Source of the DNA: Lentisphaera marina
GTDB lineage: Bacteria > Verrucomicrobiota > Lentisphaeria > Lentisphaerales > Lentisphaeraceae
Assembly (NCBI RefSeq): GCF_028745505.1
Contig: NZ_JAQZZL010000001.1
Location: forward strand, 2,663,818 to 2,727,817
Direction of reading: 5' to 3'
DNA length: 64,000 nt
This document shows, piece by piece, positions 47,176 through 55,100 of the stretch. Every line of letters starts with the position of its first letter. The stretch's first letter is position 1. The position numbers were made by a program, and so were the translations under genes. A model generated the notes under the pieces. It saw nothing but the letters and a program-made list of their open reading frames with translations. It was not told where the DNA came from and did not search any database.

Positions 47176-49779
47176 TTATTTTAAATAATTTAAAGAGAGT
47201 TTTTGCGCACTTATGAACTCATTTTCCAAGATCAACAATTCACTAGGCTTCAAAATTTTAGACGCCTCCTCAATCACATAGTCCCTTTCCATTTTTTCAA
47301 AATCTGCTAAACGTTTCTTAATCGTCGCATAGCCCCTTTTACCCTCTTCTAATTCACTTTCGGCCTTCTTTAATTCCTTATACCAATTCACATTTTCCTG
47401 CCACCAAAAACGCTTGTAGAGTTCAAGCACATATCTTTTTGATTCTTGCGTCAAAACAGATTTATCAAGTCTTTCAGGTAAGCTGAATTCTTGTGCCATA
47501 GGTATCGACTGTTCAGGATAATTGTAATCGTAATTCTGCACCTCTTTAAGGCCTCCAAAAGTCCAGGCATCACCTTTTGTAACATAGCCATCAACCTTAT
47601 TATCAACACGCCAATAATAGTGTTTTTGCGGATCTATTTTACCAGGATTAAAAATATTGCTACTTTGATTCCCTTTAAAACAACTTGAATCCATATCCGC
47701 ATTCTCCACTTCGTCTTTGTTTTCTGAAAAGTAAATATTAAAAGATTCACTTGTCCTAGCGGGGCGCCACATCAAGTCCGCATCCTCTTTTACATTACTC
47801 GCATTCATACCCGGAATCGGCATACTGCATTTATCGCTTTTATAACCAGGTATCCAATAGTTTTCCACACCAAAATCATAAGGACCTATTCCCTTCAATT
47901 GATTGACGGGACGAAAATCTAAATTCGTCGGATCCCTTAAAATACTACGTGGATTTGTCTGCAAATTATTTTCATTTTTACAAAAAAGTGGCACCCCTTT
48001 ACTGACCACAAAATGACCATTAATTGCCCCCGCAATATTATTGTTCACCTGTGAATAACGGTTGTAGCCACCCATCAAGGGGACACAAGGTAAGGCGATG
48101 TCTGTTTTTCCTGCCGCAAACGCATCAAAAGAAAGATTGTTGTATACGACATGACGATCTCCTTTCAGTTTTAAACCCGCCGAATCCCATGCCACATTAT
48201 GATTTACGGTTCCTCCCTCGCCCCAATTAACATAAGCCGTAAACATACTTGATGTATCAAAACGAATCGCCGCCTTATTTCTCAAACCATGGATCCAGTT
48301 GTGATTTACTTTCACATCTTTAATCGCCGACACACCACAGTTAATAGCTGATCCATCGTGCTGTAATAAACTCATATTATGAAGATAATTATATTCGATC
48401 ACATCTCCCGGGCCTGAACGATACCCCTCAGAATTACCCGCTGTATGCACCGTGTTATAACGAAAAGTCGTATTACGTCCTTTGCCCATTTCTATTGTTC
48501 CACCATCACCGCCGCCAATACAGGTGAAATCGATATGATGAAACAAGTTATTCTCTAGTAAATTCTGATAACCTGTCATTTTAATTGCGGGTCCATCCGC
48601 ATATTCAAAAACGCAATTTAAAACTCGATTATTAGTAGCTTCCATCCCCGAGTTCATTTCATTCTCAATCACCGTGTACTTATTTTTCGAGAAATCACCT
48701 AAGACAAATTTGTTGAACGATGGGTACTTAAAGTGACAGTCATCTAAGGTCATGTTAGTGCATTTTTTGAAATTCAGTGTCGTTGCAAAAAACTGAATGC
48801 CTGTGAAACTCAAATGACTTGAATCTTTCACCACCAAATTATAATCCTGAACCTTAGCACGGATTTTTTTCTGTAAAGGCAATTCCGCTTCTGCTAGTTT
48901 TATGTAAACCACCTTGTCTTCTGGGGTGTAGTACCATTCTTTTTCAGCATCAAGTGCCATCAAGCCTTCCAAATAGTAATGTCCCAACTTCTTCTTATGC
49001 GCAAAGAACTTATCATTCTTTAGCATATTCAAATTGCCTTTCATCGTCTCTGTATCGTAAGTAAAACTATTGCTTCCTGCCTCGTGTTTCGACACCTTCT
49101 GCGCATAGCTCATCCAAGCATTAATATTTAGAACTGCCACTGCCCCAGTGAAGTCAATCCCCGTCTCTGCTAAAGTCTGTGTATTAACTCCCTCTTTCAA
49201 AGATTTGGGGCGTGCATCAACCATTTCACCAAAAGTACTTTCCTTTCCTTGGTGACGCCAAGTCGACTCCATATCAAAAACTGAATCATCATCAAAAGAA
49301 GCATTTGGCCAACGAGCAGTCACAAACATTTCATCATCAATGAATAACTGTGTCACATCAAAGTCCAATTGCTGAGCAAGAATCCCATTGCCCATATCTT
49401 GCCAATTATTAGCTAAGTCAACTGAACCATCAAAAATGACTTCCTCACCTGGGTAGGCAATAAAATTAATCGGAGCATCCTTACTCCCCTTCAACTGCGC
49501 GATCTCATTTACTTCTCGATAACGACCGCCTCGAATTATCACTCCATCACCAGCTTTTAATCTAGGGATAAGTTTATTTAGTGATCGCAAAGGCGAGCTA
49601 ATTTGCCCCTCTGCTTCATCATCGCCATCCATTGCAAGGAAATAAGTCTTTCCCGTGAATTTCGGCAATACGACATCCTTTTTCTTGATTTCTCTTACTT
49701 CCATCACGCTCGTATTATCACATGAATTCACGCTCAAAAGCAGGCCTAACTTAATGAGGATTCGCCATTTATTTTTCAT
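47176..49779 (-). CDS. Right-handed beta-helix lipoprotein (polysaccharide lyase/hydrolase-like)
   Basis: The open frame begins at 49899, but the start at 49779 gives a lipoprotein signal (MKNKWRILIKLGLLLSVNSC) after an AGGT ribosome site. The ~867-residue protein has a DUF1565-type opening (GKTYFLAMDGDDEAEGQISS; GDGVIIRGGRYREV) and a central parallel beta-helix, with repeated short strands such as 'NRVLNCVFEYADG' and 'ENNLFHHIDF' (about 370-610). The tail is helical. It is encoded 13 bases downstream of a sulfatase and probably acts with it on a sulfated glycan. Confidence 0.82.
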   Translation of the reverse strand: MKNKWRILIKLGLLLSVNSCDNTSVMEVREIKKKDVVLPKFTGKTYFLAMDGDDEAEGQISSPLRSLNKLIPRLKAGDGVIIRGGRYREVNEIAQLKGSKDAPINFIAYPGEEVIFDGSVDLANNWQDMGNGILAQQLDFDVTQLFIDDEMFVTARWPNASFDDDSVFDMESTWRHQGKESTFGEMVDARPKSLKEGVNTQTLAETGIDFTGAVAVLNINAWMSYAQKVSKHEAGSNSFTYDTETMKGNLNMLKNDKFFAHKKKLGHYYLEGLMALDAEKEWYYTPEDKVVYIKLAEAELPLQKKIRAKVQDYNLVVKDSSHLSFTGIQFFATTLNFKKCTNMTLDDCHFKYPSFNKFVLGDFSKNKYTVIENEMNSGMEATNNRVLNCVFEYADGPAIKMTGYQNLLENNLFHHIDFTCIGGGDGGTIEMGKGRNTTFRYNTVHTAGNSEGYRSGPGDVIEYNYLHNMSLLQHDGSAINCGVSAIKDVKVNHNWIHGLRNKAAIRFDTSSMFTAYVNWGEGGTVNHNVAWDSAGLKLKGDRHVVYNNLSFDAFAAGKTDIALPCVPLMGGYNRYSQVNNNIAGAINGHFVVSKGVPLFCKNENNLQTNPRSILRDPTNLDFRPVNQLKGIGPYDFGVENYWIPGYKSDKCSMPIPGMNASNVKEDADLMWRPARTSESFNIYFSENKDEVENADMDSSCFKGNQSSNIFNPGKIDPQKHYYWRVDNKVDGYVTKGDAWTFGGLKEVQNYDYNYPEQSIPMAQEFSLPERLDKSVLTQESKRYVLELYKRFWWQENVNWYKELKKAESELEEGKRGYATIKKRLADFEKMERDYVIEEASKILKPSELLILENEFISAQKLSLNYLK

Positions 49780-49792
49780 ATCTTTACCTAAC

Positions 49793-51241
49793 TTAGTGAC
49801 TTTTCTTTTTAAATTTTTTGAGCGCTTCATAATCAATTGCAGGTGGGTTTTCACAATCAAAATCTTCCCCCATTTGAGCCTGCAGTTCCTTGAGATCAAT
49901 TTTTAAATTTTCTATGACGGATTTATACTCAGCATTCGTAGATAAATCATTCATTTCCTTGGGATCTTTGCTCAAGTTATAGAGTCGGTATTTCTTTGCG
50001 TAAGGATAAGCAATCAGCTTCCAATCACCCTTCAAAATCATGCGCTGATAATTGATATATTTACCAAAAATTGCCGGGTAATGCTCACTCGTCTCCTCTT
50101 CTATAAGCGGTAATAAACTTTTAAATTCTACGTAATTCGGCTTACTTACTCCCCCCAAGTCCAAAGTTGTTGCCATCGCATCTTGAATATAAATCGCCGT
50201 ATCATTCCTTTGCCCCTTTGGAATCGCTGGTCCCACAATAATGAAAGGACTACGCATACTGTGCTCATACATATTCTGCTTCCCCACTAAGCCGTGCTCT
50301 CCCACCGCCAAGCCGTGATCCGAAGTGAAAATTATGTATGTATTATCTGCCTTGCCTGAATCTTTTAAAGCCTTTAAAACACGGCCAATATTTTCGTCCA
50401 TATGGGTTGTCGCCGCAAAATATTCCTGACGATTGATTTTTGTCGCATACTCCGACCTAGGAAAAGGTATCACACAAGCATCGCGCAACTGTTTGCCACA
50501 ACCTATTTGATCGCGATAAGGATAGAGTCCTGCGTAGTTCGCTGGCAAAGAGATCTCATCAAGCGGGTACATATCAATATATTCTTTGGGTGCTTGGCGA
50601 GGATCATGCGGTGCATTGAAACCCACATACATAAAAAATGCTTCATCAATATCTTTCGCTTCATTCAAGAAATCAATCGCATGATCTGCAGTAACTTCCG
50701 TCCAGTGCTTTCCACCTTCCCAAAAACCACCATGAACCTTATCCCATGGCTTCCAGCCCTTTTCATAATCCTCTGGACTCAAGGGACGATTCATCCCTGC
50801 TTCAGTTTGTGCCGGCATCCCACCACGAACATCTCTACAAATATCAAAAGGAGGATTCTTTGCTGTCTTCCCAGGTACATGCCACTTACCCGTCATATAA
50901 GTCTTATACCCCGCCGTTTTCATAAGCTCTGCCCACTGAGGCTGCTTGCGCACTGTTTGATTGGCTCGATTGACAAAGGCACCCGAGTTAAACATCGCAC
51001 GGCTTGCCATGCATACTGCCCCACTCCAAGCTCCCATATTATAGGCACGGGTAAACATCACCCCCTCTTCAGCTAATTTATCGAGATGCGGAGTTTTACA
51101 TTCCGTCTCGCCCATAATGGATAAAGTTTCTAAGGCTTGGTCATCCGATAAAATAAAAAGTATATTGGGTTTTGCCTGCTCCGCAAAAAGCCCCTTTGCG
51201 AAGAGCGCCAATAAAACTAAAAAGCTAAAAAACTGCGTCAT
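49793..51241 (-). CDS. Secreted sulfatase (type I, Cys-type, CMASR)
   Basis: The ATG at 51241 after AAGGAAA is preferred to the upstream frame opening at 51283. The 482-residue precursor has a signal peptide (MTQFFSFLVLLALFAKGLFAEQ), the opening KPNILFILSDDQA, and the active-site motif CMASR with Cys77. Ala replaces the usual Pro, as in the C/S-x-A-x-R type that FGE still accepts. It also has FTSDHGLAVGEHGL. It forms an operon with the beta-helix lipoprotein. Confidence 0.92.
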   Translation of the reverse strand: MTQFFSFLVLLALFAKGLFAEQAKPNILFILSDDQALETLSIMGETECKTPHLDKLAEEGVMFTRAYNMGAWSGAVCMASRAMFNSGAFVNRANQTVRKQPQWAELMKTAGYKTYMTGKWHVPGKTAKNPPFDICRDVRGGMPAQTEAGMNRPLSPEDYEKGWKPWDKVHGGFWEGGKHWTEVTADHAIDFLNEAKDIDEAFFMYVGFNAPHDPRQAPKEYIDMYPLDEISLPANYAGLYPYRDQIGCGKQLRDACVIPFPRSEYATKINRQEYFAATTHMDENIGRVLKALKDSGKADNTYIIFTSDHGLAVGEHGLVGKQNMYEHSMRSPFIIVGPAIPKGQRNDTAIYIQDAMATTLDLGGVSKPNYVEFKSLLPLIEEETSEHYPAIFGKYINYQRMILKGDWKLIAYPYAKKYRLYNLSKDPKEMNDLSTNAEYKSVIENLKIDLKELQAQMGEDFDCENPPAIDYEALKKFKKKSH

Positions 51242-51345
51242 GAATTTTCCTTGTATAATGATTCTATTCCTAATACAAAGCAAAATCAGACTATTAAACT
51301 CAAATTAAGCCACTCGCATTTTAATTTCTCAATTTTTCATTACTT

Positions 51346-51358
51346 CACCCCACCCTAG
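51346..51358. repeat. Left half of a hairpin repeat split by the group II intron
   Basis: CACCCCACCCTAG aligns with 53305-53317 of the uninterrupted copy (11 of 13 bases). It is the intron's 3' exon side on the minus strand. Confidence 0.75.
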
Positions 51359-51384
51359 ATAAGGGTAGGGAAAGCTCCTTGCGG

Positions 51385-51436
51385 AGCCTCCCCTCCTTCC
51401 GAACCGTACGTGCGGATCTCCCGCATACGGCTCTCC
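51385..51436 (-). ncRNA. Group II intron domain V/VI region
   Basis: On the minus strand GAGCCGTATGCGGG...CCGCACGTACGGTTC forms the domain V hairpin, followed by GGAAGGAGGGGAGG and its partner. This is the catalytic core of the ribozyme and sits just downstream of the reverse transcriptase stop. Confidence 0.75.
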
Positions 51437-51438
51437 GG

Positions 51439-52785
51439 TCAATGCTTACTCCGAAGAGACTGAGATTCCAGTAACCAGGCCTCTTCCAGTGAAAAGAACC
51501 CTAGTTCTACAAAGTATTTCTTGGTATATTTCTTGTTATCGATAATCCGATGAGTACCTCTCTTACGGTTGTACTTAGCGATGATACTGCGCAACCTTCT
51601 TCGAAAGAAAGCATCAACTTCGAGCATGGTCCAACGATTGGAATGCTTGAAGTACTCATACCAACCTTTGAGACTAGGCCTGAGGGCTTTAATAATTTCT
51701 TCTATGGATTGCCAATGACAACGCCTCGTACGCTTGCGTATAGTATCCTTAATTTTAGCCATACTCTGTTTTCGGGGCCACCTATTTATTCTGCCCGTCC
51801 TTTTCGAACGCTCAAAGTGATAACCTAGAAATTCAAAGTACTCATCTTGCTGATTCATGTCGGCAATTCGGGTTTTATCGGGGTGAAGATTCAGACCATG
51901 GGCCTTCATCCAACGCTTTATCTTGCGCAAGCCCCGTTTAGCCGATTTTGCATTATCGCACATCACCAGAAAGTCATCCGCATACCTCACTATTTCAAAA
52001 CCAGCGTCTCTCATCCTATGGTCGAATTCATCGAGATAAATATTGGCGAGCAGTGGGCTAATTACGCCTCCTTGCGGAGTCCCTTTCTCGGGTTCCCACT
52101 CCTTGATTCCGTCGAATATCCCCGCTTTGAGGAAAGCTTCTATAAGGTCAAGGACCTTGCCATCACTTATTTTCTCTTTGACTCGTGCCATGAGTTTGTC
52201 GTGCGGTATCATATCAAAGTAACTTTGAATGTCCGCATCAACGACATAGAGCTGTCCTTGCGTAAGTAGATGATGAACCCGCCTAAGCGCGTCTTTACAT
52301 CCCCGTTGCGGACGAAAACCAAAACTCTGTGCAGAAAATTCCGCATCATATATCGGTTCAATAACATTCTTGAGCGCAGTCTGAACAACTCTATCTCGCA
52401 CGGTTGGTATTCCCAATGCACGCGTTTTACCGTCGGCTTTTGGGATCTCTACCCTGCGAACGCATTGCGGAAGGTAAGTCCCCGCCTGTAATTGCTTCAT
52501 CAATTGTTCAGTATTGTGCTCTAACTCTGATTCATAACGATCCAAGCTCACCATATCCACCCCGTGACTCCCGCCGTTTGCACGAACAGATTCCCAGGCT
52601 TCTACAAGGTTCACTTCTCGCGCTACTTTATCTATTAAGCTATACCATTTCCTACCTTCAACTCTTGTTTCAAGAGTTCCCAGCATCTGATCTGTCCAGA
52701 CTGAAGTTGAGGCCCACGCACGAATCTCTTCGGTGCGCCCTAACTGCTCCCATGAATGTTTAGTCGTCTCTGACAATTGTTTCAT
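51439..52785 (-). CDS. ltrA: Group II intron reverse transcriptase/maturase
   Basis: The 448-residue protein has the RT fingers and palm (VVDADIQSYFD, Asp184; GTPQGGVISP; IVRYADDFLVM with catalytic YADD at 268-271). A GIIM maturase domain follows (about 345-430; KIKDTIRKRTRRCHWQSIEEI, LKGWYEYFKH). No HNH endonuclease domain follows. It binds the intron RNA for splicing and retrohoming. It is the only ORF of the intron. Confidence 0.95.
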   Translation of the reverse strand: MKQLSETTKHSWEQLGRTEEIRAWASTSVWTDQMLGTLETRVEGRKWYSLIDKVAREVNLVEAWESVRANGGSHGVDMVSLDRYESELEHNTEQLMKQLQAGTYLPQCVRRVEIPKADGKTRALGIPTVRDRVVQTALKNVIEPIYDAEFSAQSFGFRPQRGCKDALRRVHHLLTQGQLYVVDADIQSYFDMIPHDKLMARVKEKISDGKVLDLIEAFLKAGIFDGIKEWEPEKGTPQGGVISPLLANIYLDEFDHRMRDAGFEIVRYADDFLVMCDNAKSAKRGLRKIKRWMKAHGLNLHPDKTRIADMNQQDEYFEFLGYHFERSKRTGRINRWPRKQSMAKIKDTIRKRTRRCHWQSIEEIIKALRPSLKGWYEYFKHSNRWTMLEVDAFFRRRLRSIIAKYNRKRGTHRIIDNKKYTKKYFVELGFFSLEEAWLLESQSLRSKH

Positions 52786-53238
52786 TCCTTCATTCTTTTC
52801 TTCTCAGTTTCATCTTCCTACTCTCCTTCGCTCTGACGGCTTTCACCGCCTTCTTTACTACTATGAGAGCTCTGACTTCTGCATGCCTTATTGCACTGCA
52901 CATGCAGATCTCCCTGATTAACGTCACACAACCTTCACGGCATTCCGTCTCCAACCACCCTATAGACTTCCTCTACTGCTTTGCTACTCGCTGATATTCA
53001 GCATAGAGGATTTTCAGAACTACCTTTTTTTTTCATTCTGTTCCAAGCTTCGCCAAGCGCACGCAGGCTCGCCAGTACTATAAAGCCGAATCGAGTTCGT
53101 CATCCTACGGACTGCTGTTTCGTCTTGCCTTGCTCTCCACCCCGCCTCACGACAACGCAGTTAGGTTCGACTACAACATAATCAGCCTTTGTTGATGAGG
53201 ACTTTCACCTCATTGATTGTGTGCGCTCTCAGGCGCAC

Positions 53239-53271
53239 GAGCGCAGGCGTCCCGCCTGCTTCATACCATTC
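53239..53271. repeat. Right half of the intron-split hairpin repeat
   Basis: GAGCGCAGGCGTCCCGCCTG continues to ATACCATTC. It matches 53318-53350 at 29 of 33 bases. GCAGGCG and CGCCTGC form a hairpin. Confidence 0.8.
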
Positions 53272-53304
53272 TTTTTCTATAAATTTAACTTCTGAACTAA
53301 ACCT

Positions 53305-53350
53305 CATCCCACCCTGGGAGCACAGGAGTCTCGCCTGCTTTATACCATTC
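53305..53350. repeat. Uninterrupted copy of the hairpin repeat (empty intron target)
   Basis: It reads CATCCCACCCTGG then GAGCACAGGAGTCTCGCCTG to ATACCATTC. It shares 40 of 46 bases with the intron flanks joined together, so it shows the pre-insertion sequence. Confidence 0.8.
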
Positions 53351-53375
53351 AAAATTTAAAATTCACTTCTCACTA

Positions 53376-53436
53376 TACCGCCCGTCGATGGCTGGCAAGC
53401 CTCGCTGGGAAGGGGACAGAGTCTCTAGACTGCCTA
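53376..53436. repeat. Two-hairpin repeat, copy 1 (61 bp)
   Basis: It runs TACCGCCCGTCGATGGCTGG to GACTGCCTA and is identical to 53559-53619. Hairpin 1 has loop GGCA flanked by GGCT/AGCC; hairpin 2 is GGGGAC/GTCTCT around AGA with G-U pairs on the plus strand. Confidence 0.88.
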
Positions 53437-53463
53437 CAGGAATTTAACTTCTCCCTCCGCCTT

Positions 53464-53528
53464 CTACCGCCTGGTCGAGGAATGGCAATTCCTCGCGGGG
53501 TGTATGAGGGGCAGAGCTCCCTCATCTA
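53464..53528. repeat. Two-hairpin repeat, diverged copy (65 bp)
   Basis: Same opening TACCGCC and the same GGCA and CAGAG loops, but stems are replaced: GAGGAAT/ATTCCTC and ATGAGGG/CCCTCAT. The paired changes keep both hairpins. Confidence 0.8.
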
Positions 53529-53558
53529 ATAATTCCAAAATATCACTATAATCCCCCC

Positions 53559-53619
53559 TACCGCCCGTCGATGGCTGGCAAGCCTCGCTGGGAAGGGGAC
53601 AGAGTCTCTAGACTGCCTA
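53559..53619. repeat. Two-hairpin repeat, copy 2 (61 bp)
   Basis: Identical in all 61 bases to 53376-53436. Confidence 0.88.
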
Positions 53620-53943
53620 TATAAGTTCATCTCCCCTATTGCCTACGGTATTAGCCACAAGCCGCTCTTAAACTGTACCTTCCTTCCGGAGGAAACATTC
53701 TCACATGGGGATGCCAAATTGCCGCACTAAAGACTTATTCATAAAAATAGCTTACAAATTCAAATCTATTTGTAGCGACCTTCTCGCCTAAGCTTTGCGG
53801 AGTACGCAAAGCCCTGCTCTATTAAAGTATTGATATTTACTTGGAGGTAGGAGTCACTCACACAACACAATTCCCACTATTTTCACAAAAGTGCTTTACC
53901 CACTTTTGATGCGGAGCCTGTCTTAATCAAGACATAACTAAAC

Positions 53944-53976
53944 GTCAAATAATACCTGAATAACGGTATTATTCAC
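53944..53976. repeat. 33-bp palindromic repeat, unit 1
   Basis: AATAATACC and GGTATTATT form a perfect 9-bp stem around TGAATAAC. Related units lie at 53979 and 54089. Confidence 0.7.
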
Positions 53977-53978
53977 TT

Positions 53979-54011
53979 GTTAAATAACACCTGATTTACG
54001 ACATTATTTAC
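53979..54011. repeat. 33-bp palindromic repeat, unit 2
   Basis: Starts GTTAAATAACACCTGATTTA and ends ACATTATTTAC. Its stem is less perfect than in unit 1. Confidence 0.65.
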
Positions 54012-54088
54012 CGATGCTACCAAAATCAAAAAGACTTTAAAAGGAATGAACTTATTGAAAAATAATAAAACCCCCGAGTTATTCACTC

Positions 54089-54121
54089 GCCAAATAATAT
54101 CCGAATAACGACATTATTTAC
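54089..54121. repeat. 33-bp palindromic repeat, unit 3
   Basis: Starts GCCAAATAATATCCGAATAA and ends CATTATTTAC. The preceding TTATTCACT matches the text between units 1 and 2. Confidence 0.65.
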
Positions 54122-54260
54122 AGCTAAAGCAAATTGATACAACAGGCACCCATAATAGAAACAAGTACAATTATCACCAAAACCACTTCACGTTATACAA
54201 CAGACGAATTAACTTAGAAATCAAAAATCCCGGGAAAATCAACCGCCATATAAAACCATG

Positions 54261-55080
54261 TTAGATTAGACAAATAATGAAAACATATAAAAGTCATAAT
54301 AAAAATTTAAGAATTTATCCTTCACCAGAAGATGTGTTTTTATCTGATATAGAAACTCATAAAAAATATTTGTTACCCTGTTCCCTCTTATACTTACCTA
54401 GTTTAGATAATTCATTAGATGGATATCTACCCATAATTATACCTATAGAACCTGAATGGGGTTGTGTAGGTTATCTAACAAATGACTATCATAATTATTA
54501 TAGTAGAGAAAACTGGATTGGTTATAAAATAAAAAATGGTAAATGTTCTTTTATAGGAGACTTTAAATTTTTCCATCAAAGTGCATTTGAAAACAAACCT
54601 AGTTTAACTGAAGACGAACATTCTTTGTTAGAAGGTGCCATAACAGGTCATCCAATAATCCTGAACAGTTACAACTTGCAAAAGAAACGGTTAACCCAAT
54701 TAAATTTTTTAAGTAAAATTTTAAATAAACAAAACAATCCTATTTTATTTAGCAGAGAGCTAGATGATAATAGTTCATTAGGTAATTGGGCTCAAGTTGA
54801 AATGCCTTTATCAGAATCAGCATATATTGACAGCCATGGTGATCGCAGTTACAAACGTGTCCCCATAACTCAAAGTGGTAAAGAATTTATTTATATTGGT
54901 ACTGTAGAAACAAATAACTATGTAGCTCTTTCAGATGATATGTATTATGGAACACAAATGTTGATTTTTTATCAACCAGAAGAAGAACTCATGTTAACTA
55001 CATTTGAATACAGTTAATAAATCTAACAAGAAGCCGGAAGGAAGATTTTCGCTAAGGCTCAATCTCCCTCAGCTTAGACG
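54261..55080 (+). mobile_element. Candidate integron gene cassette
   Basis: The cassette would start at TTAGAT (54261) after G54260 and end at G55080. Its start, G-TTAGAT, is the exact reverse complement of the attC R'' site ATCTAAC at 55021-55027, as required of a cassette that circularises. It carries one ORF in the normal cassette orientation. No integrase or attI is seen within the window. Confidence 0.6.
54277..55017 (+). CDS. Protein of unknown function in candidate integron cassette
   Basis: The 246-residue protein has no signal peptide, membrane helix or recognised motif. Text includes LPIIIPIEPEWGCVGYLTND and GDFKFFHQSAFENKPSLTED. Codon use is markedly more AT-rich than in neighbouring core genes. 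The ATG lies 16 bases after the GTTAGAT cassette boundary, and its TAA stops just before the attC-like site. Both position and composition support recent acquisition. Function cannot be inferred. Confidence 0.7.
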   Translation: MKTYKSHNKNLRIYPSPEDVFLSDIETHKKYLLPCSLLYLPSLDNSLDGYLPIIIPIEPEWGCVGYLTNDYHNYYSRENWIGYKIKNGKCSFIGDFKFFHQSAFENKPSLTEDEHSLLEGAITGHPIILNSYNLQKKRLTQLNFLSKILNKQNNPILFSRELDDNSSLGNWAQVEMPLSESAYIDSHGDRSYKRVPITQSGKEFIYIGTVETNNYVALSDDMYYGTQMLIFYQPEEELMLTTFEYS

Positions 55081-55086
55081 TTAACT
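55021..55086 (+). other. attC-like recombination site
   Basis: R'' is ATCTAAC (55021-55027) and R' is GTTAACT (55080-55086); R' misses the GTTRRRY consensus at one base. Inner arms: AAGC/GCTT (55031-55034, 55072-55075), AGG/CCT (55039-55041, 55067-55069) and AGATT/AATCT (55043-55047, 55061-55065), with unequal spacers that leave extrahelical bases, and a 13-base terminal loop. Confidence 0.65.
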
Positions 55087-55100
55087 AGTAATAAAAATAG

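Larger units (their letters stand above)
51359..53238 (-). mobile_element. Group II intron with intron-encoded reverse transcriptase
   Basis: On the minus strand the intron starts GTGCGCC at 53238 and ends in CTACCCTTAT at 51359, which fits the GUGYG...AY rule. A domain V-like hairpin is at about 51390-51432 (GAGCCGTATGCG pairing with CGTACGGTTC), followed by a domain VI-like hairpin. The 5' part (52786-53238) should fold into domains I-IV. The 1880-base limits are also supported because the flanks rejoin to match an uninterrupted repeat copy at 53305-53350. It inserts just past a GCAGGCG...CGCCTGC hairpin, as IIC introns do after terminators and attC hairpins; the class is not settled. Confidence 0.85.
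53239..54260. other. Gene-poor accessory region rich in small hairpins
   Basis: About 1 kb without a convincing gene. It contains hairpin repeat modules (53239-53619), isolated perfect hairpins at 53792-53812, 53886-53908 and 53919-53934, and three 33-bp palindromic repeats (53944-54121). Confidence 0.75.

Noticed and set aside
50402..51076. A 224-codon plus-strand frame
   Set aside because: It is antisense to the sulfatase at 49793-51241, whose frame has a signal peptide and catalytic motif. The plus frame is Cys/Arg/His-rich with no motif, a typical shadow.
53944..54121. CRISPR array
   Set aside because: Only three imperfect units with irregular spacing (35 and 110 bases), no spacers of equal size and no cas genes in the window.
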